From contig JASFXZ010000028.1 in assembly GCA_032209605.1 (NCBI GenBank), forward strand, positions 4,226,941 through 4,290,940: a stretch of DNA of 64,000 nt, read 5' to 3'. Below the pieces are notes generated by a model, which did no database searches, was not told the origin of the DNA, and saw only the letters and a program-made list of their open reading frames with translations. Of this stretch, positions 23,901 to 36,800 are shown piece by piece. The position numbers and the translations under genes are program-made. The DNA is from Mactromeris polynyma (lineage: Eukaryota; Mollusca; Bivalvia; Venerida; Mactridae). Every line of letters starts with the position of its first letter. Positions within the stretch are counted from its first letter, which is position 1.

Positions 23901-25317
23901 GACAGCATTCCATTATAGTCCAACAAAACATACTTTTTTATATTTTACTATTTACATGAATTATGCTTGTATCCGTCATTTTCTTCGTTCTGTTGTTTAA
24001 TGTTGCGCAATTGGAATACAAGAACTTAGATTTAAATTTCTGCTGGCCACGAAGAAAACAAACTAACCCATCCCACGACAGGTTTCCGGCACGTTGTAGT
24101 GGCTTTAAATCGTCGGTAATTGATCAAATTCTTATATCCTCGTCGAGTTCCGTCTCTCTGCTGCATAAACTACGATTTACTATTTCAAATACTGGTTATC
24201 TACCACCCAGTGTCATTACGGAGCTCGACATTTTTCGGCGCAGCCATACTAACATGGTTTTGCTATTTGCATATCAGAGTTGTGTAAACAAATCAAATCT
24301 AACGTTAAGCACCAAGGCAATTTCTCTTCAACCGAACAGCGTTTGTAACCTTGACGCGGATTGGTTAACCTTTCGATAAAGGGTACGGTACCTTACAGAA
24401 ATCCACTGAATTCCAGTGAATTTACCGAAATGCATTTTGGATCTTGAGTGACCAGCATCTCGGCATATTTTATGTTGCACAACACATCTTAACCTTCTTT
24501 TTTCAAGATATTTCTTGTTAATTTTAGTCTGTAACTTACGCAGAAAAAAGTGTGGTCATGTCGACATTACGGAAGTAGATAATAGGTTTTCGATATGTCT
24601 GAGTGGTCCACTAGCTAGAGTAGTTAATTCTACATTTCAATTATACGCGGTGTTTTAAAAAATATTTGTTAATTGACCATAAATGGCAGTTGTGTGTGTC
24701 ATTTTAGATTGTATATGTGTACGGTATTGTGATCATGTGATATGTGTTGCTTGCTTATCAAATAAATACTTATTTCCATAATGTATAACTAATGTTAGTT
24801 ACTTGAATCATACTGTAATTCTGATATCATTATATTCTAGTTCAAAATGTGTTGTTTAATCTAGAAAATGTACCTGCTTATCTATGGAACAGTACAAGTG
24901 ACATAATTGTTCAATATCTTATATATCGTTACAACGCAACAATAAACTGTTGTGACGTAACATCACAAATTCTCACTCACATTTTAACAGGGTATATTCA
25001 TGCATACAAAGATGCAATTGGAAATGTAACAAATTCTCGTAACTTATGATGTAGAATGAATAGGGAAACTGCAGCTAGTATATCTAAATATCTGTTGTAA
25101 AATGTACAAACTAGTCATTATATCAATTAGCATAATGTTGATCGGGTAATAAATTACTTATCACACGCTGATGTTGTATGATGCTTCTGTTATTGTCATG
25201 TGTTTATTTACGGTGTTATGTTAATTTATAATTATCATAATAAACAACAGAAACTTCATTGTCAAGTTTATTATCATTCTGTCCTGGTTTTGTGAACAGA
25301 GTCAGAATACAGAAATA
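23901..25317. other. FABP 3' flank; no further gene
   Basis: Probably 3' UTR and intergenic DNA. AATAAA at 24761-24766 is the first good poly(A) signal I noted. A 138-codon frame from 23963 has a hydrophobic start (MLVSVIFFVLLF) but no family resemblance and most likely is chance. Confidence 0.5.
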
Positions 25318-25494
25318 CAGTCGGACCTCGTTCATTCGAATTCATCGGGTCCGAAATTTTTATTTCGAATAATACATGGTTTCAAATAGCCCATTTCAAT
25401 ATGACGTGCATAACAATACATAGGAAACTGATATTTATTCCGGATGATACCAAGTATTCGGATTGAAGGTTGTCGAATAAACGAGGTCCAACTG
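25318..25494 (+). mobile_element. pogo/Tigger-like MITE (family B), 177 bp
   Basis: Left end CAGTCGGACCTCGTTCATTC and right end AACGAGGTCCAACTG are inverse apart from one or two bases. TA flanks both ends (25316-25317 and 25495-25496). No coding capacity. Confidence 0.85.
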
Positions 25495-25944
25495 TAGTTG
25501 GTCGACATCATTGTGTGGCCTTTAATTCCTAGAGACATTAGCTTGGAAAAGGGTTATCAAATTTCATTGCAGCTATATAATGGTACCAAAATAATTCATG
25601 TTCAATGTGGCAGAATTTAATTTTCGGCTTCATTACCATTACGAAACATAACTAATTAAGTGAAAGTCTCTCAGGAATGTTGTTGTAATACGTTGGCATG
25701 GCGTCATACACAACATCTGCGGTGTTCTTTTCAATGAAGTTTGAACTTAATTATATTTCATCGATCGTGAAACAAGATGATCTTGCGTGTTATACTGTCT
25801 GTGAATTGCTGGAACATGTGCTAGCTTTGTCAGAAATAAAACACACACAATATATCCGTTATTCAATCTATTATTTCTACAAATACTATTCACTAGCAAG
25901 CAACCACACTCATATATAAACACATATATACGTTATACAAATAT

Positions 25945-26181
25945 GAGCGCTGCTATGGGACTTACCTCTTCTCTGTAAATGACATCATGTCAGGAAAGCG
26001 CAACATGTGATATCACTACACCGTATTTGGAAGCAGAAAACAATATATATACTCCATATGGTCCGTTTCATATTACCATATGGGGCAAATATTGCTAACT
26101 GTCAGTACATGGTGACGTCACATGTGACGTCTGGAAATGACATCACTTACAGAATAGGTTGGAAATCGTACAGCAGCGCTC
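25945..26181 (+). mobile_element. MITE, GCGCTGC-ended family, complete copy
   Basis: Terminal inverted repeats GAGCGCTGCT and AGCAGCGCTC, with ATAT on both sides as a possible target duplication. Internal TGACGTCA octamer near 26113. Shares interior with copies at 7978-8143, 26458-26676 and 52495-52566. Confidence 0.8.
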
Positions 26182-26457
26182 ATATGTTATTTCTTCGTCA
26201 CTTGTTTAAAGACATAAATGAATGGATAAGCTTGGTCATCCAAAAAAATGTTTCGTTTGCAGAACCCCGACCGACCCATTGGAATTTATCCCGACTCATA
26301 AAATTTGGCTTTGCCGTGCTTTTTTCGTTTTAAAAATACTAAACAAGAAAATTCGACCGATTTACCAACAAAAAATATGAGTACGAATACCATAATATAC
26401 CTATGATTGATGATTTTTACATAAAGTAATATTAGAAACATTTCCAAAACAACAAAA

Positions 26458-26676
26458 GAGCGCCGCTGTACGATTCCAACCACTTCGTTAAGTGACGTAA
26501 TTTCCAGGAAACGTCACATGTGACGTCACCATGTACTGACAGTATCAATATTTGTCCCATATGACAATATGAAAATGAGGTAACCATAATATGGAGTAAA
26601 AATTGTTTTCTGCTTGCATGTTGCGTTTTCTTGAAATGACGTCACTTACAGAAGAGGTAATCCCGTAGCAGCGCTC
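26458..26676 (-). mobile_element. MITE, GCGCTGC-ended family, second complete copy
   Basis: Ends GAGCGCCGCTG and GTAGCAGCGCTC. The internal order is inverted relative to the copy at 25945-26181 (TGACGTCACATGT appears in reverse order). Contains two TGACGTCA octamers. Confidence 0.75.
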
Positions 26677-27778
26677 AAATATTTTCATGAATTCAAGTTG
26701 AACATTCACACAAAATTATTATATTACATGTACATGAACTAAACGTACACAGAACCTGAGCTTGTCACTATTATACGTCCTTCAATAACTTACAAACAAA
26801 TTAATGACACAAATCTATCTTCAACAGCTTTCACATCCACGCACTCTTCCGGTGAACATTTATACCTAACAACTTGGGGCAAATTTTATTTTCGTTTAAA
26901 CTTTTTAATTTCAAAATAAATGTGTTTGTAGCCAGTAGCCTAATTCAGAGACGGCGGAAGAATGTCGTCCATGTCAGACTTACAACCATGAGATGAAGAT
27001 TGTGACGCTCTACAGTGTTCAACCACGCCGTCCTGTGGATATTATAGATGTACCCAACCCATGTTAACGTACAATACGTGAACGGACTTCATCCCGTATA
27101 GTTGCTACATTGGCCCGCTTGCTAAACATGGAAGTGTTTTATTTAAAGATATTGCTCTTTCCTTTCTAACACAAATACAGATGAATACTTTATAATATGA
27201 TGTAGCTTGTTCTTTGATAATGAGTATTTATTGATGTTTTAACTATATGAACAAACATTGAGCATACTATTACTTTAAGGCAATCAAATTGAGCACCAGT
27301 TGTTAGTGAAGCAGGATTACACATACACTACATACTTTGTGAACTACACTTCTAAACACTAATGGCACTTTTTACTGTTACGAAATAAAAGATTCTAAAA
27401 GTTCGAGTCATGGTCTGAGATTATATATGTTGTGTTAGGAGACCAGTCTCCCAGCTTAGACACCTGATTGGTTGGTTCTGAGCGCAGCCTAAAAGTTGAC
27501 CAATGACAGAGCTTAGTTCTTAGACTGGTCTCCGAACTCAGGTTTATAGCATAAGTTGACAGATTATTATGTTGAAATAATCATCGGAATGAAAGCGCTT
27601 CGCTTCATTGCATTAGAAATATCACACATTAAGGAATGAAAGTTGAGTTTTAATAAGGAGGACTTTATAAATTAAGTTTGGTTTCAAATCGACAGAATAT
27701 CTATAGTATAATAGGCAAATTTCATCCAACAGCGAATAACACGTCGTCTCTGTGATAAGCCGGTGGAAGTGACTTCTT
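26677..27778. other. P4HA-like 3' flank
   Basis: No gene. A minus-strand AATAAA (TTTATT at 27227-27232) is a possible poly(A) signal for the P4HA-like transcript. The palindromic stretch at 27432-27545 is noted separately. Confidence 0.45.
27432..27545. repeat. Palindromic dispersed repeat, related to 59480-59600
   Basis: Inverted ends GGAGACCAGTCTC and AGACTGGTCTCC enclose TTGGTTGGTTCTGAGC-type and GACCAATGA motifs. A copy with the same order of motifs lies at 59480-59600. Confidence 0.6.
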
Positions 27779-27837
27779 TTATTTTTCACAATTTCTCGCA
27801 AAGATTTGATTCGTGTAGAGAATCCTCTTGACCAATG
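27779..27837 (-). CDS. P4HA-like exon 12 (last)
   Basis: Acceptor gtactttttcag. Completes Ala488, then LVKRILYTNQIFARNCEK and TAA. The pattern W-x3-K-x-I-x5-Q-x-F-x-R-x-C matches the family's C terminus, which ends in a conserved cysteine. Confidence 0.85.
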
Positions 27838-30800
27838 CTGAAAAAGTACACACAAATACAAGATACCATGAAAATCGAAAGGATTTCACAATATATTTCC
27901 TAAGATATGTATACTTTCACAGTTTAATGAATTGTGCTTCATTGAAAAAAAGTACACGATCAGAATAATTACAGTGGGGGATTAGATCTGTTCAATGCGA
28001 TACAAACTAAATATGTTATGTGTTGAACATCGAATGGATGAAAAAACCCATTTCCGAATCAATATAATTCAGTGAAGCCATATCGAATAGCAGAGCAATT
28101 GATAAGTATTATATGAAAATTGCGCAATGTACAGGACTGTATGTACACTCGTTTACCTCGCGGACCAGACGACATCAATTATTGAATTTGAAATAAATCG
28201 AAGCGATTCATAGTGTAGTGTATTCTCGCGTCTATACATTTGTATTGTTCCATAATAAAATGCATCCACCAAACGACCAATCGCTGTCTCATTCGATGAA
28301 TAATTACACAATGTTCAGGACACGTCGAGTTACATCATATTAAAACAAAGTTCACAATCAGTGTCACCGTTGTCTATATCAGACAGTTTCGTTTCAATAC
28401 TGTTAAAACAAATAATCGGAAGCGACTTTACGAAAGTTCTATTTTGCAACCCAGGATTTTAAATAAAGAAACTTAGCAAAGGTTGATAGGTTTCCCGACA
28501 AGGTTACCCCACCCCCAAACATCAAATGAACCTTACGAGTTTCTTTATTTTCATGTAAAATTTTGAACATTAAGTGTTCCCGTTTGTATCATTAATACAG
28601 GTCTGCTAGTGTCGCTATGCAGCTGCTATTTGTAGTTTGTATATGATATACACTAGATTGCTGCAACGCTTTCAAAATATAAAACAAACCGCGATCGTCA
28701 GTAACGTATCTAAACAAGGCAGTGTCAAGAAACACATGTCAAATACCGAGCAGTTTATTTTCTATTCGTATATGTATAAAGTTAAGCATACCCCATTGGG
28801 AGCCTTGCAGCACAGGACAGTGGTGATAAGCTGATCGTAAACTTGGCTTTCCGTCCCTTCTCAGATTCCACCAGATGGCAGCAGATCCCTGTGGGTAGAT
28901 AAAACAACAATATATATACATGTATACCGGTATGTACATGTATGTATGAAACTAAGACATATCGTACCATTACGTATTGTTACACACATTTCGTGGTTTA
29001 CGCTATCCCAGGGACCTACTCCGCCTCTTCAAACTACCTCCCTACAAAATATCCATTCTCTACAACATCTCCCTCTCTAAATCCACCCTCTCTGTAACAT
29101 GTACTGCGCTAACGCCTCTACAACTACTCCCTTTCTACAACAAATCCCTCTCTACAACATTTCCCTCCCTACAACTACTTCATATCACTTCAAACATTCC
29201 CTCTAGAAAATATATCCAAGTACCTTTCTCTAACATATACCATCCTTTCTCTTAAACACCTCATTCTCTTTAACACCTCCCTCTCTTAAACATCTCCCTC
29301 TCTTAAACATCTCCCTCTCTTCTCCCTCTTTTAAACATCTCCCTCTCTTAAACATCTCCTTCTCTTAAACATCTCATTCTCTTAAACATCTCCCTCTCTT
29401 AAACATCTCCCTCTCTTAAACATCTCCCTGTCTTAAACATCTCCTTCTCTTAAACACCTCCCTCTCTTAAACATCTCCCTCTCTTAAACACCTCCCTCTC
29501 TTAAACATCTCCCTCTTTTAAACATCTCCCTCTCTTAAACATCTCCTTCTCTTAAACATCTCATTCTCTTTAACATCTCTCTCTCTCTTAAACACCTCCC
29601 TCTCTTAAACATCTCCCTCTTTTAAACTTCTCCCTCTCTTAAACATCTCCTTCTCTTAAACATCTCATTCTCTTTAACACCTCCTTCCCTTAAACATCTC
29701 CCTCTCTTAAACACCTCCCTCTCTTAAACACCTCCCTCTCTTAAACATCTCCATCGCTTAAACACCTCCCTCTCTTAAACATCTCCCTCTCTTAAACATC
29801 TCATTCTCTTAAACATCTCCCTCTCTTAAACATCTCATTCTCTTAAAACCTACCTCTTTTAAACACCTCCCTCTCTTAAACATCTTCCTCTCTTAAGCAT
29901 CTCATTCTCTTTAAACCTACCTCTTTTAAACATCTCCCTCTCTTAAACATCTCCCTCTCTTAAACACCTCCCTCTCTTAAACACCTCCCTCTCTTAAACA
30001 TCTCCATCGCTTAAACACCTCCCTCTCTTAAACATCTCCCTCTCTTAAACATCTCATTCTCTTAAACATCTCCCTCTCTTAAACATCTCATTCTCTTAAA
30101 ACCTACCTCTTTTAAACACCTCCCTCTCTTAAACATCTTCCTCTCTTAAGCATCTCATTCTCTTTAAACCTACCTCTTTTAAACATCTCCCTCTCTTAAA
30201 CATCGTCTTCTCTCTCGTCTTTATTCAACAACTCCCTTTTTACAATTTCTACCCCTCATTAATAAATACCTCTCGACAACAATCATTCGGACTGCAGAAT
30301 CTCTTCTGTTGGACAGAAGGAAGGACGTTACAGAAACTAACCTTTGGTAATGGCACCGTCACGTTGATTCTTGGAAATACCAGAGCTCCACCATATTTTA
30401 TGTCAGTCAGCTGAAGTTTAAAGTTATAATATGCTCAATGTTGCTTGATTTTTCATGTAAACAAAAATGAATATATTTCAGGTAGTAAAACATCCATAAA
30501 CTAGTGTATTCTTTTGCCTAAAAATAAAAAACCATCCGGCTCTTTAAGCAGGTACGTTTTGTCTGAGCGTACATGGTTATACACTGCAAGTGTTCGTATT
30601 AAAGATATCCTAGCCAGTGAAGCAATAACGTAAGATGATTCCTGCTTAAATAGTGCAACCTCTCCAGAGCGGCCCCGTTTCTATACAACAACCTCACTTC
30701 AACAACACTATGAACTGTTCCTCTAGTTTAACTCTCTAGAGCAACAACCTCTCAACAACAGCCAACATTGTGTGTCTCCCAGAGTGTGTTGCTATACAGC

Positions 30801-33800
30801 CAACATTGTGTGTCTCCCAGAGGGTGTTGCTATACAGCGAACATTGTGTGTCTCCCAGAGGGTGTTGCTATACAGCCAACATGGTGCGTCTCACAGAGGG
30901 TGTTGCTATACAGCCAACATTGTGTGTCTCACAGAGGGTGTTGCTATACAGCCAACATTGTGTGTCTCACAGAGGGTGTTGCTATACAGCCAACATTGTG
31001 TGTCTCACAGAGGGTGTTGCTATACAGCCAACATTGTGTGTCTCACAGAGGGTGTTGCTATACAGCCAACATTGTGTGTCTCACAGAGGGTGTTGCTATA
31101 CAGCCAACATTGTGTGTCTCCCAGAGGGTGTTGTTATACAGCCAACATTGTGTGTCTCACAGAGGGTGTTGCTATACAGCCAACATTGTGTGTCTCCCAG
31201 AGGGTGTTGCTATACAGCCAACATTGTGTGTCTCACAGAGGGTGTTGCTATACAGCCAACATTGTGTGTCTCACAGAGGGTGTTGCTATACAGCCAACAT
31301 TGTGTGTCTCACAGAGGGTGTTGCTATACAGCCAACATTGTGTGTCTCACAGAGGGTGTTGCTATACAGCCAACATTGTGTGTCTCACAGAGGGTGTTGC
31401 TATACAGCCAACATTGTGTGTCTCACAGAGGGTGTTGCTATACAGCCAACATTGTGTGTCTCCCAGAGGGTGTTGCTATACAGCCAACATTGTGTGTCTC
31501 CCAGAGGGTGTTGCTATGGTGAGGTGGCACTGTAGATAGCTTTATACAATAATTATCACACCGTTACAACAAGAATCCAGTTATTTCATCTACGCGCGCA
31601 CGTAAAACCTACCACGCGTACACAATACCACCCAGGGTTATTTTCGATAATTTACCCGTAAAGATAACAAATGACGTGCAGTGCTGGTGGTTGCTATTAT
31701 AATTATAAGCAAAAAGTGATTTTTTGTACAATTAAATGTGTATTTACATTTTAAGAATGTCATAGCCTCGTTATCAGATAAACATGACATGTAGTCGTCA
31801 AATGCTCGTTCTACGAGAATCGTTTTCGACAAACTAATTTATAAAATCCTTTATATGCGTACATGACCACTGATTAAATGTCCTCAATCAACGACTTTAA
31901 CTTGTCTTAGGTTTCATTTTACAGAGCGAGTTTCTTTAATGATACAAAACCTGGCTTTCTCTTTTAATGACAGAATTCGATACATTTTGTGAGCGACGAT
32001 AATTAATTGTTACTCAATATGGCTCATGAAAAGTCATTAAATGCACAAACAAGGAACATCACGTGGTCCCCAGAGACAAGCTATATTGATTCTGCTACCA
32101 ACAAGATACAGGGAACCAAATACAAAATCAACGTATAAATACTATAAATACAGAATGTGGAATAATTACTAAGTACGGACAGCGTTTGGTCATAATCAAG
32201 GACCGGAAATATCGAAATAACATCAATTTCCGTTGTTGACAACAACAATTTTACTAAAATCTAAGGTGACAAAGACGAGACATTTGCGATTATTAACGTA
32301 CGGGCTTTCAGTGCGCATATAGAGGTCAACACTACTACGTACGCACGCAAAAAAACTTTACGTACGCACGCAAACCCTAAGTACGCACGAAAAAAAACTA
32401 CTATGTACGCACGTAAAACTTACTATATGTACGCACGTAAAACCTACTATGAACGCACGTAAAACCTACTATGCACGCACGTAAAATCCAACTATGTACG
32501 CACGTAAAACCAACAATGTACGCTCGTTAAACCTACTATGTACGCACGTAAAACCAACTATGTACGCTCGTAAAACCAACTGTGTACCCACGTAAAACCA
32601 ATTATGTACGCACGTAAACCCTACTATGTACGCACGTAAAACCAACTATGTACGCACGTAAAACCTACTATGTACGCACGTAAATCCAACTATGTACGCA
32701 CGTAAAACCAACTATGTACGCGCGTTAAACCTACAACGCACGCACGTAAAAAGCATCGTATATCCACGTGAAAGAAACGTATTGTATGTCCCATCTGCGC
32801 CACCATACAATACTCATGAATGGCCATGGATCTCTGTGAATGATTTCAGTGTAAGGAATCCTTACAGTGTACGACAAATAAGATAATGGAACTATTGTAG
32901 AAGGAAGATGAATGTGAAATTGTACAAAAGTTGACTAAGAACCTGCGTAAAGCAAGACATATTGAGTACTGAATGATAACGTATGAGACAGATTGAGGTC
33001 TGAATTGTTTAGTGAATACAGTCCCAGTAATGTGCTTTGTTTCGTGTCGATAAAGATACTTTTCTATTCAATGAAATACTCAGGCCAGTTTCTCTGGGAT
33101 TTTTATCTTTTGTCCATAATAAGTGTATACGCATGTACAACAATTTCACTTTCCGATAAGACAGGACCATTGTGACGTCACGACATTTGTTGTTTCACGG
33201 GAGTGTTACAGAAAAGAATCCGTGGGTGGTACAACACGTTTGTGAAGTCTGTGTGGTATAAAGCGAATTTAAACACAAATACATCTTAAAATCTATAGAA
33301 AAGGCAAAATAACGGAAATCGCATTGTTCGTTTCAAACTGCTTGAGTCTAATCAGAGAAAATAATTATTCACATAACATCTGAGAACATGTTTTGCTATA
33401 GAACAAAAACCAGACATTGAAGAACTGACGTTTAGTAATCAATACACGAGTCTGAATAATTATCTTACATCAAACAAAACAGTAAATGCTTGGATAAACT
33501 TAAAAATCCTATGTCAGACATTTCATTAGAGGGGATTAAAAGACAACAAAGAAAAGCATGTTTAATGCAAGCAGGGTATAGTTTTTATTATACGAGGAAT
33601 GCATTCGTCCGCAACGAACCAAAGAATAAATAAACCAGGCTGGGTAAGTCATCTTGTTACACCGCAACGTGAAGGAACTTAAACATTACAACAAGCGCGT
33701 TAAATGATGTAAGACAATGCCTCCCCACACATATACCAGATAACGTCACGTTCACTAGACAATGCCTCCCCACACATATACCAGATAACGTCACGTTCAC

Positions 33801-36800
33801 TAGACAATGCCTCCCCGCACATATACCAGATAACGTCACGTTCACTAGACAATGCCTCCCCACACAGATACCAGAGAACGCCACATTCACTAGACAATGC
33901 CTCCCCACACAGATACCAGAGAACGCCACATTCACTAGACAATGCCTCCCCACACAGATACCAGAGAACGCCACATTCACTAGACAATGCCTCCCCACAC
34001 AGATACCAGAGAACGTCACGTTCACTAGACAATGCCTCCCCGCACATATACCAGATAACGTCACGTTAACTAGACAATGCCTCCCCACACAGATACCAGA
34101 GAACGCCACATTCACTAGACAATGCCTCCCCACACAGATACCAGAGAACGTCACGTTCACTAGACAATGCCTCTCCACACAGATACCAGAGAACGCCACG
34201 TTCACAAGACAATGCCTCTCCACACAGATACCAGAGAACGCCACGTTAACTAGACAATGCCTCTCCACACAGATACCAGAGAACGCCACGTTAACTAGAC
34301 AATGCCTCTCCACACAGATACCAGAGAACGCCACGTTCACAAGACAATGCCTCTCCACACAGATACCAGAGAACGCCACGTTAACTAGACAATGCCTCTC
34401 CACACAGATACCAGAGAACGCCACGTTCACAAGACAATGCCTCTCCACACAGATACCAGAGAACGCCACGTTAACTAGACAATGCCTCTCCACACAGATA
34501 CCAGAGAACGCCACGTTCACAAGACAATGCCTCTCCACACAGATACCAGAGAACGCCACGTTAACTAGACAATGCCTCTCCACACAGATACCAGAGAACG
34601 CCACGTTAACTAGACAATGCCTCTCCACACAGATACCAGAGAACGCCACGTTCACAAGACAATGCCTCTCCACACAGATACCAGAGAACGCCACATTCAC
34701 TAGACAATGCCTCTCCACACAGATACCAGAGAACGCCACGTTAACTAGACAATGCCTCTCCACACAGATACCAGAGAACGCCACGTTCACAAGACAATGC
34801 CTCTCCACACAGATACCAGAGAACGCCACATTCACTAGACAATGCCTCTCCACACAGATACCAGATAACGTCACGTTAACTAGACAATGCCTCTCCACAC
34901 AGATACCAGAGAACGCCACGTTCACAAGACAATGCCTCTCCACACAGATACCAGAGAACGCCACATTCACTAGACAATGCCTCTCCACACAGATACCAGA
35001 GAACGCCACGTTCACAAGACAATGCCTCTCCACACAGATCCCAGAGAACGCCACATTCACTAGACAATGCCTCTCCACACAGATACCAGAGAACGCCACG
35101 TTCACAAGACAATGCCTCTCCACACAGATACCAGAGAACGCCACATTCACTAGACAATGCCTCTCCACACAGATACCAGAGAACGCCACGTTCACAAGAC
35201 AATGCCTCTCCACACAGATCCCAGAGAACGCCACATTCACTAGACAATGCCTCTCCACACAGATACCAGAGAACGCCACATTCACTAGACAATGCCTCTC
35301 CACACAGATCCCAGAGAACGCCACATTCACTAGACAATGCCTCCCCACACAGATCCCAGAGAACGCCACATTCACTAGACAATGCCTCTCCACACAGATC
35401 CCAGAGAACGCCACGTTCACTAGACATTGCCTCCCCACACTGATCCCAGAGAACGCCACGTTCACTAGACAATGCCTCCCCACACAGATCCCAGAGAACG
35501 CCACATTCACTAGACAATGCCTCTCCACACAGATCCCAGAGAACGCCACATTCACTAGACAATGCCTCCCCACACATATACGACATAACGTCACGTTCAC
35601 TAGACAATGCCTCCCCACACAGATATCAGAGAACACCACATTCACTAGACAATGCCTCCCCACACATATACGACATAACGTCACGTTCACTAGACAATGC
35701 CTCCCCACACATATACGACATAACGTCACGTTCACAAGACAATGCCTCTCCACACAGATACCAGAGAACGCCACATTCACTAGACAATGCCTCTCCACAC
35801 AGATACCAGAGAACGCCACGTTCACAAGACAATGCCTCTCCACACAGATACCAGAGAACGCCACATTCACTAGACAATGCCTCTCCACACAGATACCAGA
35901 GAACGCCACGTTCACAAGACAATGCCTCTCCACACAGATCCCAGAGAACGCCACATTCACTAGACAATGCCTCTCCACACAGATACCAGAGAACGCCACA
36001 TTCACTAGACAATGCCTCTCCACACAGATCCCAGAGAACGCCACATTCACTAGACAATGCCTCCCCACACAGATCCCAGAGAACGCCACATTCACTAGAC
36101 AATGCCTCTCCACACAGATCCCAGAGAACGCCACGTTCACTAGACAATGCCTCCCCACACTGATCCCAGAGAACGCCACGTTCACTAGACAATGCCTCCC
36201 CACACAGATCCCAGAGAACGCCACATTCACTAGACAATGCCTCTCCACACAGATCCCAGAGAACGCCACATTCACTAGACAATGCCTCCCCACACATATA
36301 CGACATAACGTCACGTTCACTAGACAATGCCTCCCCACACAGATATCAGAGAACACCACATTCACTAGACAATGCCTCCCCACACATATACGACATAACG
36401 TCACGTTCACTAGACAATGCCTCCCCACACATATACGACATAACGTCACGTTCACAAGACAATGCCTCTCCACACAGATACCAGAGAACGCCACATTCAC
36501 TAGACAATGCCTCTCCACACAGATACCAGAGAACGCCACGTTCACAAGACAATGCCTCTCCACACAGATCCCAGAGAACGCCACATTCACTAGACAATGC
36601 CTCTCCACACAGATACCAGAGAACGCCACGTTCACAAGACAATGCCTCTCCACACAGATACCAGAGAACGCCACATTCACTAGACAATGCCTCTCCACAC
36701 AGATACCAGAGAACGCCACGTTCACAAGACAATGCCTCTCCACACAGATCCCAGAGAACGCCACATTCACTAGACAATGCCTCCCCACACAGATCCCAGA

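Noticed and set aside
23963..24379. 138-codon frame with hydrophobic N terminus
   Set aside because: Lies in the presumed FABP 3' UTR/flank, shows no family motif or splice partners, and its composition looks like chance.
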